Shown here piece after piece: positions 1-12,255 of a stretch of DNA of 64,000 nt. The stretch's first letter is position 1, and each line of letters begins with the position of its first letter. Source of the stretch: Armigeres subalbatus (Eukaryota > Arthropoda > Insecta > Diptera > Culicidae); the NCBI RefSeq assembly GCF_024139115.2, contig NC_085141.1, positions 367,063,925 through 367,127,924 on the forward strand. The letters are read 5' to 3'. The notes under the pieces are model-generated. The model worked only from the letters and a program-made list of their open reading frames with translations. It ran no database searches and had not been told where the DNA came from. A program made the translations under genes and the position numbers.

Positions 1-560
1 CAAAACTAAACTTCTCATATTAAGGGGAAGGGGGAAGTGGAAAAAGGGGGTAAGTGTAAAAATCGACTCGAAATATTGGAATGGTACATACTTTACAGTT
101 TTTATCACATCATAACATTGTACAAGAATATACTTTGATGCCCACACTAATACTATATTAAAATTTGTATAATACATACACTAACACGGTTAACGCTTGA
201 ACTGTAATTTTAGGTTTCGCGAAAAGTTGATTTTTGTATTCATAAAATCAATTCTTATTTGCACCAATTGTCTTTTTTTCAAGTGAATTTATATCACAGG
301 TGACCATTATAATACAATTAAACTAATCCCATTCAATTGGTAGTGGTTTGTACCAAGAAATCAAATAATTCAAAGATTTTACACTTACCCCAGGTATCAA
401 ACACTGCGGGGGAAGTGGATAATGTTCTAATTACGCAATTTTGTTTCTTCCATCCAGGGATTATTTCGATAGCTGTAAATCTTAATATTGTACTGATTGG
501 ACTCATATAAATGAGAAAATGCTTGATTAATCCACCTATCGTTATTGATGCCTTTCACAT
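1..560. other. AT-rich non-coding stretch with G-rich patches
   Basis: No coding region is visible. A G-rich patch (GGGGAAGTGGA-like) occurs near 40 and again near 410, and related C-rich versions occur on the opposite sense near 385, 1075 and 1275. This suggests a decayed repeat with inverted copies across the first 1.3 kb. I do not recognise the family. Confidence 0.3.
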
Positions 561-905
561 TTCTTACATATGAAAAAAATGTATAAGAAAGTTAAAAATA
601 GCACTGATAGGTAAATATATTGTATAATTCACATTAATTTTTATTCATAACAATTTTCGTCGTTGAATGCAATTTTGTTTGCGAACAAATTGGTTAAGGA
701 CAAGTGTATAGCTGATAATTTGTGAATAGCTGATAATTTTGTACGTGCTTCGCGCACACACATACATACGAATACGCACATACAGACATCATCTCAATTC
801 GTTAAACTAAGTTGATTAGTTTATAACCCTGTAAGTCCCAATTTTTCTTTAAAAAGTACATCTTTGGGGTGAACATAGAGACTTTACGTACACTAAGTGT
901 TCGAG
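560..905 (+). repeat. Dispersed mosquito repeat with ACACATACATAC tail
   Basis: The block runs from a CCTTTCACATTTCTTACATATG-like edge, through a small palindrome GTGCTTCGCGCAC and CA/TACA-rich sequence near 752-790, to a section containing ACAGACATCATCTCAATTCG. I recall near-identical strings as common in Aedes and Culex introns and intergenic DNA, so I call it a dispersed repeat. That recall is not a database result. No open frame of note. Confidence 0.4.
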
Positions 906-2510
906 GAGGCAAAACCAGCCCTCCCCTAGCTATTACGAGATTTCATTGAGGATCTATCCCTTTAAGGTAATGAAATTATTCCACAAAAGATACTCAGAGC
1001 AATTATCGTATTGATTTTAGTTATATATAACTACTCATCACTATTGAAGGTCAAGGTAACATGGGTTTTCCACTTACCCCATCCCACTAGCTCAAGTGGA
1101 AAAACAACTCCTAATTTTAAAATCTATTTCCATAAATTTCAAGCGACCAAAATGGTATGAATTACCGTACAGTTGGTGCAAAATTGACTGTTTTTGATAG
1201 CCCATTTTGATTGAACGCATTTAAATCATTCAAACTGGTTTTACACTAATTCAAACATGAACTATCGATTTTTCCTTTTCCTCTTCCCCCAGTATACCTT
1301 ATATAAAATTCGAGAATTTAACAATTTTGACTTAATTACATAAATATATCAGTTGCTTTCAAAATGTAAATTTTTAATTGTCGTATTCAACAAATGTTAT
1401 GTTTTGAATATTGCTTGAAACCAGTGTTGTCTCAAAAGTAATCAAAAGAACAATTTTGTACTATCCATGAATGATGGGACTTGCTAGGTTCTTCATTTCA
1501 CCAAACGGTTTTACGTAGTTTACGTCGGGCGGTCGTGTCTTGTACACAACCCTTATGATTTTTTTTATTTTATTTAAATATTTTTATTTTCATTTGTTCA
1601 ACGCCGGATTCGTTAGTTATTATAGGTTATTATTATATTTATTGAATGGCTACTCAGTCTGAAAAGTTTCACAACGAGTTGTTTGTTTACCCGACATTAT
1701 TATTTAAACATTGCTTTTGCTACTCAAAAAACAAAATTTGAAAAGACAGCCGACAGCCGACCAGTGCCGGCAACAGACCACCTTCCCCTACTAACGTTGA
1801 AGTTCGAACCTATTAAAGAAATCTATAAAATGTTCAAAGAGTTCTGGGTGAGTATTCATCACATTTGTTACTTATTAGAAAAGATTTCGAACTAAATCTT
1901 TCTTTATTCTAAATTCAGTGGGAACATTTCACCTCCAGATAAATTATGCTGGATTGTACCTATAATTCGATCTAAAATTTTATTCGTCAAGGGAAGAACA
2001 ACTAAAACTGAGCAACTAAACAAGTCACGCAAACATCAATTTATTTGCTTTGTTAAAAAAATGAAAATGTACGAATAAACTCCCAACAAACATTGGCAGC
2101 TGATGAAGAGATTATAGCATTAGAAATATGATTCTTCAGCTAAATAACTAGCTTATTCAGCTTAAATTGTTTGTTGTGCTGTATGCACATTAACAAAACT
2201 ACCAGTGTTTATTTCTCGTGGAATTCTTTCGCATACCAATAATGTATACGAATAAAAAAGAATTTTGCTGGAAAAACATTACTGATAAAACAACTAGGCT
2301 ACGTGTACCAGTTGTGGCTATAGCACCAGTTGTCGCACTAGTGCTTTATATGCCAAATGACCAATCAAATCACCGCAAACCAAGTTCATATCGATAAAGC
2401 ATATTCATATGACACGAAAACACCTTTGATTTCCTCCAAGAAGAGCAAAGCATAATTGTAAAAATTGATTTTGCTTAATTTTTATCGTCCTTTGCACCAG
2501 TTGTGGCACT
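906..2510. other. Non-coding, no recognisable gene
   Basis: AT-rich sequence with stop codons in all frames and only very short open frames. A GC-richer patch near 1510-1550 (GTCGGGCGGTCGTGTCTTG) stands out in composition and may be the edge of an old transposon. Nothing else is supportable. Confidence 0.3.
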
Positions 2511-2516
2511 CTTTTC

Positions 2517-2585
2517 TCTTCATTGGCATCACATCCCCCACTGGGACATTGCCGCCTCGCACCTTAGTGTTCATTAAGCACTACC
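2517..2585 (-). repeat. 3' fragment of tRNA-headed SINE (Feilai-like)
   Basis: Matches the 3' part of the SINE seen complete at 20181-20494: CATTGGCATCACATCCCCCA, then GGGACATTGCCGCCTCGC and TTCATTAAGCACT. The tRNA-like head is missing, so this is a truncated copy on the minus strand. A second, more decayed remnant lies at about 3352-3445. Confidence 0.6.
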
Positions 2586-2606
2586 ATGGTTTCCGCTACC
2601 TGTTGA

Positions 2607-2700
2607 TGGTGTTAGTTTGCGTGGGAGAGCCATCAGATTCGTCAAATCGTCGTTTGAATCTTTGTTTACAAAAGCAGATAAGTTGTTTTGAAAATTTTGT
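2607..2700. mobile_element. Half of a foldback MITE
   Basis: The segment containing GTTTGCGTGGGAGAGCCATC, then TTTGTTTACAAAA, resembles the right arm of the MITE at 50074-50308. Only one arm is present here, directly beside the SINE fragment, so it looks like a broken copy. Confidence 0.45.
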
Positions 2701-3604
2701 CTTGAAATACAACTGGATCATTTTGGTCACGATTTATCATATTAATGCTCATTTAGCGTCATTGCAAGAAATAGTGTGTGCAGCTCGTTGCAGAACTCGA
2801 TTTTTTCAGTACTCGTAGTATTTATTCCACTCGGTACAACTTGTGCTGAAAAAAAAAACAACTTTTATAACATAATAAATTTTATCTTATTTTAATCACA
2901 TATTTTGCCCCATTATTCCATAAACATAAGCTTAAATGCCCTCCCTTATCGGTTTACCACCCACTTTTCTCACTGTTCACATTACTACGTCTCCCCGTTC
3001 ATCTCAGAAAGCTCAACGCTCTCACCATTTTCACGAAGTGAAATTGAGAGACTCTCTCGTTGCCATACCGCGCGGGCAATGCTCTCACTGAGTTTTCCGA
3101 TGCATTACCTACTCCTATCGCTTGTCGAATTCGATGCACGTGGATGCGCGGGCGCGGGCATCACGATGTTTTGCATTCGCGTGCTCTTGTCTTCTCTTTC
3201 TTCTGCTTCTCGCCGTTTTATGAATGAGCGTACACGCGTCGTGAGACGCGCGTATGATCAAAACAATAATAAAAAATCTCCTTTGCTGTCGAGGTGCGGA
3301 TAGTGCGGACACAGTGTACCAAAACATGGATTATTCTTCTTCTGTGGTGCTGGCATAGCATTCCACAAGTGAAACATTGTCGCCGCCCAGCTTAGCATTT
3401 CATTTATAAAGCACTACAGCAGTTATTTACTATACAAGGCTTCCTAGTAGGGGAAAATGATCCAAAATATGCTTAAACTTCATTTTTGAACGAATATTAC
3501 CATTGTTTTATTACAATTCAATTTAATTTATTCATTATCGAGCTACAACGAATAGATTGAGAATAATTTGCAATCTGCGATTTTTTCACCTCTTTAAACC
3601 CCTA

Positions 3605-3702
3605 AGGGCCAATTTCTTCACCTCCGCTTAACTCTTAAGCGGTGCTTACCCATACGCTTAAACTTGGTTTAAGCACTAAGCGGAGGTGAAGAAATCGGCC
3701 CT
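3605..3702. mobile_element. 98-bp palindromic MITE
   Basis: The ends are inverted repeats of about 26 bp. The left starts AGGGCCAATTTCTTCACCTC and the right, read on the minus strand, starts AGGGCCGATTTCTTCACCTC. The interior is itself partly self-complementary (CTTAAGCG). No coding capacity. A short non-autonomous DNA element is the simplest reading. Confidence 0.75.
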
Positions 3703-3751
3703 GAAACGAACAAACAACCATGCGTGCACCATTAATTTCTTATGCAATTGA

Positions 3752-3981
3752 GGGTCTGTCTCATTTGGAGAATTAAACTGAAATTAAAATTAAAAGTGAC
3801 ATTTCAATAATTATCAAATAACCCTGCTCGCAGAGCAAGATTACTTTTGACAGATATCGAATCATTTTGCATCGATGTCTTATTGGAATTGCTGGGTAGC
3901 ACCAACCATTCTTATGATTGGGTTATTTGCTAATTTTCGAACTGTCACTTTTAAGTTTAATTCTCCAAATGAGACAGAGCC
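3752..3981. mobile_element. 230-bp MITE with TIR GGNTCTGTCTCATTTGGAG
   Basis: The left end GGGTCTGTCTCATTTGGAG and the reverse complement of the right end GGCTCTGTCTCATTTGGAG match. Homology continues inward through GAATTAAACT, AAAAGTGACA and CAAATAACCC, so the arms approach 75 bp. Non-coding. It lies 50 bp from the previous MITE. Confidence 0.75.
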
Positions 3982-4325
3982 TGAGTCATTTTTCACCTCC
4001 ATTGTTTAGTTTTATAGTTGATAGTTTTGCCCAAGGCCCATTTGAAGAATACAATTGTGACAATTCAGAGTCTACTGAATATCAATTCCTCCAAACATTT
4101 ACTACATTCAGCGACCACTGTGCACTGTGCCTGACCGGACGCTTGGGTTGGGGTGTGAGGGCAGAGTGAGTAGCGCGCTTGTCTCTCCACGCTTGAAAGC
4201 CCATATCATCCAAGAGCTTGCTCTGCTGCGGGAGGCACTGCTGAGAGTTCTGCTGAGGCTGGTGCGCTCCCCATTTTGGGGGCAGCCCGTCGGGTATTCT
4301 CACATCTGGAGACACTTGCTTCCGA

Positions 4326-5279
4326 CAGTCATCGTTTGACGTACGGTCGGTTCGGTTCGGTTTGAATGCTGGTGCGAACGACGGTCCTGGATATCTTAGT
4401 GGATATTGAAGTGTTTTTTTGAGCTTGAAAAATAGACTTCAGCTCCAGACTTCAGAACGGATTTAGAATTTTGGGGTGCTTCACGAAGAGTTTGTGGAAT
4501 TTCGGATAGATATTGGGCGTTGGGATACCTTTTTCGATATTTGACTGGTGGGAAAATCATCAGTGGGAGTGTTATCCTTCGCCAAAACAAACTTGCGTTA
4601 GTCTGCAGAGGGAGCGGAAGTGATACTTGAATTGCAGAGAATCTCTAGCCTTAGCTTTCGAGAAATGGATTAATGAGTGTTGTGTTTACTGAAAATTAAT
4701 ACTAGAAAATCCCAACTTGATACAGAACTGACCTTTCAGATCCTCCGATGCGAAAGGAAGGACGAGGTATTGTGGGCAGAAAATCGATTAGAAGTGTTTC
4801 GTTCATATATCGATGCGTGTTTGTGACTATGTGCGTAGAGGGTGAGTGGTGAGCAGCAAGTCGCGGGCAATTTCAAACCACAGATTATCAATCAACATGT
4901 ATTGAAGTGAATCTCGGAGCTGCAAAATCCGGATTCAGACGAAGAAAAAAATAGTGTGGGCCAGTGGGGAAGAAAAATTGGCTGAGGTTCGATATTCCGC
5001 AGATGCTGCGAAAGCTGCACTTGTAAATGTAGTGAGTTACACCGTGAGTAGTGAGAAACTTGCCACCCGCGGTGAGAAAGAGCGGGGGTTGCGATTCTGA
5101 GAAGATTCAAGGGATGGTGTTAAAGCTCCAGAGCCGGTGGTGCTGCAATTAATCAAACATAAATGTCAGGCATCCAGCCTGGATGTCACAGTCGACTGGA
5201 AATTGTCAATTCCAGTGATAGAAGAATAAATAATTAATCTAGGTGTGATTGGATGTTGTAGCAAGGACCCATTTCACAG
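4326..5279 (+). other. Candidate 5'UTR first exon with splice donor
   Basis: A unique-looking block, richer in GC than its flanks, ends in the strong donor CAG|GTAAGA at 5279/5280. Upstream, GACAGTCATCG near 4325 resembles an arthropod initiator, followed by ACGGTCGGTTCGGTT. There is no long open frame from a good ATG, which fits a non-coding first exon. The start is approximate because no TATA box is evident. It lies in the same orientation as the candidate exon at 17045-17469, so both could be alternative first exons of one gene beyond the window. The alternative is chance splice-like sequence. Confidence 0.35.
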
Positions 5280-6204
5280 GTAAGAACTATGTCGAGTCCT
5301 GCTTCAGACGACGGCAGAGGAGAGAATGCGTGCAGTGTGCTGCTGTGATTGTGTGAGTAAGTGGGTGCATGAGTTGGGAGCTTCTGTTTATTGTAAATGT
5401 GCATGTGAATGCGTGCAAGCGCAGCGTTGTAAATAATGAATATTACAAATCTCACCCAAATTACTTATGGTTTTCCCGGTTGTCCTATTCGTTCTGGTAC
5501 GATAGGTAGACCATCGGTAGCTTTTTAATAAAATATAAATAACCAAATTTGGAGCCATAGGATTTCCTTCGCTGAGGTTGGAGAAATAATCCACGTTCAC
5601 TCTAGATCTGGATCATGGTTTATGGTTATGGATGGTTTATCAAGAGCCTACAGACTCTTCATTTTTTTGTTGAAAACAATACAGCACCTCTGTAATAATT
5701 TTTTTCAATTTTTTTAAATTTTTCCTGATTTTTTTTGCAAGACTTCAAGATGAAGCATCTAACATTTCGGCGAGGCAAACACCCTAGGGAGACTAACCTA
5801 CAATGTACTAGGCGTCTCTACGCACTGTCCATACCAGAATGCTGATTCGCCGACGCGTGGTGCTTTGTTCCCAAAGAGCTGCCAGCTAGATGGCATTTTG
5901 CATCTTGAATTTTCCGACATCGAAATATTTTCACTTTTTTAAATGTGAATATTATCAATACGATTGAGATTTTTTTATCATTTTGAAATTGCTTCAGCCA
6001 ACTATACTGTTTAACTATTGCATGAGGTAAAAATCGATACAGCTAAGACATTAAAGCCGCCTATGCTTAGCAAGGGCATATTGCCTCTCCTTCCCCTAAT
6101 TCTTCGTTATTTTCACGGAAAATACTTAGGAATTTCTGCGCCATTTTCATAACAATTTCCGGAAGTTTTCATAACAATCCCCACAATTTTCGCCTTTGTA
6201 TTTT
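5280..6204. other. Non-coding, possible intron
   Basis: Downstream of the candidate donor. Contains a T-rich run near 5690-5730 and no recognisable repeat or open frame of note. Confidence 0.3.
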
Positions 6205-7990
6205 TTATGGAACGGCCTTGCTTGGATTTGCCAGTCTGATTCGCAGATTTTCATAATCGGAAAATGAATAATCCAATTAGTCTACAGGATAATTGTGTTT
6301 TCTTATTGATACTTCACCATTTGATTAAAAGAAGGCAAATTTCATTTGAAAACGTTGACTGATTTTGAAGAAGGGAGAAAACCCATAATCGCCTTATTCC
6401 GGGGAAACGTCTATTTCTAAAGAAGGAAAATAAATTTGCCTTTCTCCGGGCAAACGTCTATTTTTAAAGAAGGGATCACATTCACTATCAAGAAGGAAAC
6501 ACATTAATCATTGCTTTTCACTGGGCAAACCATGATCTCGATAAAGGGTTGAATTAAAACCCCTCACACCCTATCAGGTAGATCTACAGCTCATCGAATT
6601 GTACCCCTGTATCAATATATTTTTATATATTTCTTTGGCCCTTTTCAATAAACATCTTTCAAAAATAGAGAAGATGTGTACCAAATCTGGTTGGAATTGA
6701 TCCTGTGGAGAGTTACACTGAATTGCTCGTTTTCTAAAGACAACCCCTCGTCCTTACCCTCCCCTATTCCCAATGATCATCCCACCTCTTTGTTATCTTC
6801 CCCTTAGGATAGAGAATGTGTGTACTAAATTTGGTTGAAATCGGTCCAGGGGTTACACTGAATTGTCCGTTATCTGAATAATACCCCTCCCTTCAGACCC
6901 CCCCTTCCAAAATTTCGCTTCCATTGATCGGCTCCTCTTAGTGAATATGTGTACAAATTTGGTTGAAATCGGCACTGGAGGTTGGGAGTTACACTGAATT
7001 GCTCGTTTTCCAAAGACAACCCCTCCCCCATACCTTCCCCCTTTTTCCAATGACAAAAGTAACACTGAGTTGATCGATAACTGAACAATACCCCTCCCGA
7101 CACACCCTCCTTTTTCCAAAAATCATTCCTTACCCCCTATAGTCGTCTCCCTAAGATGAAGAATGTGTAATCCAAATTTGGTTGAAATCGGCCAAGGGGT
7201 TCAGAAGTTATACTATGTTACACAAACATTCAAACATTGAGTTATATATCAGAGTGTTAGTGATTAGTCATAAATTTAATCATGATAATGGTTTTTTTAG
7301 TCATTATTCATAATCATAGAATTTTTTCGTAATCAATCATACTCCAACGGTTTTTTCATTATTCATAATCGTTAATCATTGTCAAAAATGAATAAATAAT
7401 TAATCATAATATTTAATCCTAGAGTTGAATGATTTAATCTTAACAAATTTAATCATTCGTTGGAAGCTTTATTCATCAACGCTCTGATATATAGATTTCT
7501 ATTGCGCTTCTTCCTTTTCAATAAACATCATTCAAAAATAGAGAATATGTGTACCAAACCAGCTTGGAATTGATCCTGGGGAAACGGAGTTACACTGAAT
7601 TGCTCGTTTTCACCCTCCCTCCTTATACCCTTTCCTTTTTCCTAATGACCATCCCACCCCCTTTGTTATCTTTTTCTTGGGATAGAGAATGTGTGTACCA
7701 CATTTTGTTCAAATCGGTCCAGGGGTTCATAATTTACACAGAATTGCCCGTTTTCTGAACAATACCCCTCCCCCCATGCCCCTTCCCCTTTTCCAAATTA
7801 CCCTTCCATATGATGGTCTCCTCTTAGTGAATATGTGTACAAAATTTGGTTTAAATCTGTCCTGGGAGTCGAAATTTACATAGAATTGTTAGTTTTCTAA
7901 ACAAAACCCCTCCCTATTTTCCAAATGACCATCCCACTTTGTTAACTTCCGCAGAGGATAGAGAATGCGTGTACCAAACAGAGTGTAAAA
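6205..7990 (+). repeat. Composite dispersed repeat, copy A, with about 142-bp tandem units
   Basis: The head (about 6215-6540, CGGCCTTGCTTGGATTTGCC onward) matches 49640-49970 in the same order. After it come units with TTTGGTTGAAATCGG near 6686, 6831, 6958, 7180, 7559, 7705 and 7842, each followed by ACACTGAATTGCTCGTTTTC and a C-rich CCCCTCCCCC stretch. Spacing is about 127-146 bp. A likely terminal segment recurs at 8400-8462. A MITE (7250-7486) interrupts it. The GGTTCAGAAGTTA...ACAAACATTCAAACATT ending resembles 3' tails of RTE-type or SINE-like elements, but no protein is encoded. Family unknown to me. Confidence 0.65.
7250..7486. mobile_element. AT-rich MITE nested in composite repeat (hAT-like ends)
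   Basis: Begins CAGAGTGTTAGTGATTA and ends, read on the minus strand, CAGAGCGTTGATGAATAA. The interior is dense in TAATCAT-type strings. The CAG(A)G terminal bases are typical of hAT elements. The flanks are ATATAT-rich, so the target duplication cannot be read with confidence. Confidence 0.65.
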
Positions 7991-8474
7991 TAATCGAAAT
8001 TTTTTGGTGAACTCCACCTTTCTTCACTTGTCAGCTCACTTCCAGACACATTCATAGTCGGCTCTGGACTGTCAATATTCAGTTCAATATTAGTCATTGA
8101 ATATTTATGCACATTATATAAATTGATAAATTATCTGAAATCTGAACACGTTGCAAATCAGTAGAGTAATGTATTACATAGAACTGAATCAGATTTTCAT
8201 CCCTGAGGCACTTTCAACGGTAAATATCAACATAAACAATGCTAATTATGTTTTTTTTCTGCACATAGTTAGCACACTCAGTGACAGAAGAATGAATGAG
8301 TTTATGGAGTAGTCGTCTGACTATGTCATTCTATGTTTTGAATATTCATGCGATGTTTGTCAAAATTCGGACCGGAGTTGCTTCATGAAGATGAATATTT
8401 CATGCTCTGGTACCAAATTTGGTTGAAATCGGCCAAGTGGTTCAGAAGTAGTTAGCACATACATATGTACATAT

Positions 8475-8611
8475 TTTCTTCCGCATTATTCCACTTTTTC
8501 TCATTTTTCTTTCCCTTATTTTTCGCTTTCTCCCGTTTTCCCTCTATCTTTTTTCGCTTCTCTTTTGCTTTTCTTTTCTTCTCCTCATCAACAGCTTTTT
8601 TTTTTGTTCGG
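8475..8611 (+). repeat. Polypyrimidine tract
   Basis: Nearly pure C/T over about 135 bases (TTCTTTCCCTTATTTTTCGC-like), ending in a T run. Such tracts can adopt triplex structures or act as splice polypyrimidine tracts. No acceptor context supports the latter. Confidence 0.55.
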
Positions 8612-10539
8612 GATGAACCACTGCGTCCATTTCATTGAATTATTGAAGTATACCCGTGTCATTTGTTTAGTGCATATCTTTCTGCTCCATTTCTATTGAG
8701 AAGAAATTAAGTAGTCGTCTTTTATTCAGATATTTTCTCAAGCTAAGGTACCTAAGGTACCGCTATTTATACCCTTCCAGAAATGGCTTATACCAACTCT
8801 CAAAGGCGCGCCCCTCAATCAGTTTTAACTCAACAATAAGTGGGATAATACTGATGTTGACCATGCATCGGTTCTAAAATTCTAACATATTTTTGCGTCA
8901 TATCATGAGTTCTGAATTCGTTTTTGTACAGAGATCTGATTTCATTGCGTTTGGCATTTCTGAATCCTTTACCCAGAGCTCTAATCAGTCAGAGGGTTCA
9001 GCAGATCCACCAAATTCGTATCCGCTTCTTTCCTAATTAATCAGCGCTCTGGAGCATTGAGATTCATGCCATCGGCTTTAAAACCAGCCTACGATTGAGT
9101 TACGTTTTTATAATTTACTTCATTGACTCCATCCAAAAGTGGCAAAGGTGGGTCATCTAAAAGCAGATTATAGTCGTTCCATACTCTTCCGACCATCACT
9201 CATAAGTATTAACAAGAATAGTAAGAACTAGAGCACAGTGTGGTAGATCTTTCTCCGTAATGCACCACGAAAAAGGTGTCTACCCAGCATTACAGGCTCC
9301 GTTAACTGCCTGGCTAATTGTTTCACCCCCAGGCCATTCATCCCCTCGGCACGGGTCGCCTGACACCTTGGGATTCGGGGTTAGGGACGTCATATTGTCA
9401 GTTTCAGTGTTTAACCGAGCCTGGCGACATGACCGGATTTACACCGTTACGCACTACTTCAGAGTATCCATATCCCAGCGTAACGAGAAATCAACAGCTT
9501 TGTGGTACATCAACTTTCGACGGGAAGTAAGAACAGCTGGACTTGCGGCGTTTCTGGCTTTTCCAAGAATTCGGAAATCGATAGACAGAGTCGTTGAGAT
9601 AGGGATGACGTTAATTGTGGTGCATCATATTCAGGTGCATTATAGACAGTTTGTGAACAAGCTTGATTTTTGAGAAGTAGTTCCTGTCCGTCTTGTTGTT
9701 TCGTTCTGGAAAGCTGCAGAAGTGCAGAGTCGATTTCTAAAGAACAGCTATACTGAATCTCGTAGCTGGATTATGATGCCCTCAATATTTCCTTCACTGG
9801 TTCAATATTAAACATAGGCAGATCTGCATCTACAGAATATATTTCAATTTCGTGTTGATTATTTGTACAAGACTCGAAGGTTCGAGCAGCTTGAAAACAC
9901 GTGCGAGGATCAATTCATCAATCGATTCGAAATCATTAATATTACAGGTTTGGAACAATTTCTGTCGTCCAAATCTCATCATTTGAAGGATTTGTTCAGC
10001 TTCTGATCAAATAACCGGAAATGTTTCGATATCACAAGCATATCCTTCATTTTTCAGTAATCAGATAATCGTTTTCCGGTTGAGCATGTCTATGGACATC
10101 GTTCGTCTCAGTTTTTTCCTACTGTGGCGATTCAGGCACTCGTAGCGCTTTTTCCAGTCCTTCCACTGGAAACAATTTTTTATCTGGTTGCGACAATTAT
10201 GATACTTGTACTCGTCTCGCTTGAACCAGTCTTTCCGTTAGCGCCAGTCCTAATACTGGAAACAATTGTTCTTCCGGTTGTGGTACTGTGCTAGCAAGTC
10301 ATTTACTGCAGTCAACGTTTTTTTCGTCGAATGGTAATTGTCCGCTGCATTCGAAATCGTTCCCTATCAAATTAGGATTTAGAGTATCCAAAGCTTTCTC
10401 AAAAAGTTGGGTAATCAGAATCAGAATGAGCAATGAGCAGAAGTTTTTTTTTTAACGGAAAAAAACACCATAGGCGAATATATTTTTCCGTCAGCGGAAC
10501 AGATCGGAGAAGGTGGGGGGGGGGGTCAATATACCCTAG
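8612..10539. other. Non-coding, diverged repeat DNA
   Basis: No gene found. 9260-9670 is GC-richer and holds a 137-codon open stretch on +, but it has no recognisable domain. A CCAGTC..ACTGGAAACAATT motif is repeated near 10158-10182 and 10240-10266. A poly-G run lies near 10515. Confidence 0.3.
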
Positions 10540-11420
10540 TAACCCTCTGCGCGTTTCGAACGGACTCGAGAATGCCCCTGAAACTTGAACTACGCACATT
10601 ACCCGATCCATTTTCGCCTTGATCAACCGTATCAGTTTATCCGGAAATCCGTGTTCGTGCATTAGCTGCCATAGCTAGTCCCGATAGATTATATCATATG
10701 CGGCTTTGAAGTCGATAAATAGATGATGTGGGGGCACGTTGTATTCGCGGCATTTCTGCAATACCTGACGTACGGCGAACAGCTGAGCTGTGATAGAGCG
10801 TTCACCCATAAATACCGCCTGGTACTGTCCGACAAACTCTCTTGCAATGGTGTTAGTTGGGGGGCATACAATTTGGGGAAGTACCTTGTAGGTGGCGTTC
10901 AGCAATTTGATTACGCGGTAGTTGCTACAATCCAGCTTATTGCCCTTTTTGTAGATGGGACACACTCCACTCCTGCGGCAGAACCTCACCCTCTCAAATC
11001 TGCAGCCAGTGCCTTACCACCGTGTTTAAACAGCTCTCCTGGTAGTTCGTCAACTCCAGGGGCTTTATTGTTTTTCAGCCTGCCGATTTCCTTCTGGATT
11101 TCCTGGAGATTCGGAGCCGGAAGTCGTGTCCTGCTCGCGTGCTCCTAGGTTCATTACCATACCGCCACCGTTGTATGCCACATCGCCATTCAGGTGCTCT
11201 TCGTAGTGCTGCCGCCACCTTTGGATCATCTCACGCTCGTTTGTGAGAAGGTTCCCGTTTATGTCCTTACACTACACATATCGGGCTGTGGAACGTGGCC
11301 CTTATGTGAACGGTTTAACTTCTCATAGAGCTTTTGTGCGTTATCAGCGCGGTACAGTTGCTCCATCTCTTCACGGTCTCGATCTTCCTGCTGGCGCTTT
11401 TTCCTCCGAAAATTCGGAGT
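10540..11420 (-). pseudogene. RTE-clade reverse transcriptase remnant, 5' half
   Basis: Read on the minus strand across shifted frames, the segment follows the order of an RTE-type reverse transcriptase. First comes a charged linker (EEMEQLYRADNAQKLYEKL) near 11340-11400. Next is NNKAPGVDELPGELFK near 11010-11070, then VCPIYKKGNKLDCSNYR near 10910-10965. LFIDFKAAYD, the first catalytic Asp block, lies near 10690-10720. SGAFSSPFETRRGL lies near 10550-10590. Homology stops there, before any YADD-type active-site motif, at a poly-G run. Frames are broken by stops, so it is dead. In this family the protein would reverse-transcribe its own RNA at a nicked target. A better-preserved relative of the N-terminal region is at 18961-20990. 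Confidence 0.8.
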
Positions 11421-11866
11421 CTTTACTCACCGAAAACCACATCTTTCTAATAATCAGTATTCGATTCTGATCTATCTCGTAGTTTCGCGCAAAAATGCGG
11501 TGTTAAAGATAGAACAGAAAAATTTAGGATAATATAGTGCATTGCACTTTTTAGAGTAGCCAACTGCGAAGTTTGATCACCATGGCCTAAGATTCGCAAC
11601 CTGGAATAAAATCAAATACTGAACGACCAATCCATATGCGATTCCTATAGAGTTAAAACTCATGATTATTAAGCCAATTAATTGGAGCACACCCGAAATG
11701 TGGAACAAAATCGACTGAGCGTGGCGAAGCAAAATTTATATTTTTAACCACCCTAATTTTTTGTTTGCTGTCACCGGTGCTGGAGCTTACATTCGCTCCG
11801 CGATCAATTTTCAGTATCTTACTGACTGATCTTCAGTATCTTCATTTTCATTTATTTAGTTAACAT
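11421..11866. other. Spacer between two RTE fragments
   Basis: AT-rich, no recognisable gene or repeat. It separates the RT 5' half from a C-terminal fragment that lies upstream of it in transcription order. Confidence 0.3.
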
Positions 11867-11884
11867 CTAAACAGATAACAATGA

Positions 11885-12255
11885 ATCAACAATTTGACGC
11901 CACAATGCACGGTTCGAGGCCGCATCTCTCCATCCTCGGATACGCCCCACGCTCGCCAAGTCGTTCTGCACCTGGTCTGCCCATCTCGCTCGCTGCGCTC
12001 CACGCCGTCTCGTACCTGCCGGATCGGAAGCGAACACCATCTTTGCAGGGTTGCTGTCCGGCATTCTTGCAACATGTCCTGCCCATCGTACCCTTCCGGC
12101 TTTAGCTACCTTCTGGATACTGGGTTCGCCGTAGAGTTGGGCGAGCTCATGGTTCATTCTTCGCCACCACACACCGTCTTCTTGCACACCGCCAAAAATT
12201 GTGCTAAGCACCCGTCTCTCGAATACTCCGAGTGCTTCATACTTCAGTATCTTAT
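11885..12255 (-). pseudogene. RTE-clade retrotransposon C-terminal fragment
   Basis: The minus strand reads through EALGVFERRVLSTIFGG, then VWWRRMNHELAQLYGEP, KAGRVRWAGHVARMPDSNPA and ARWADQVQNDLASVG. This pattern (FERKxLRxIFG, RLRWxGHVxRM, WxDxVxxDL) is characteristic of the C-terminal tail after the RT domain in RTE-type elements. About 120 residues are continuous and then end. Upstream residues in the same frame show no homology I recognise. Its position 5' of the RT fragment at 10540-11420 means the two pieces come from different copies or a rearrangement. Confidence 0.75.

Noticed and set aside
9260..9673. 137-codon frame on + as a gene
   Set aside because: No domain recognised, no splice context, and the GC-richer patch looks like a transposon fragment read in a chance frame.
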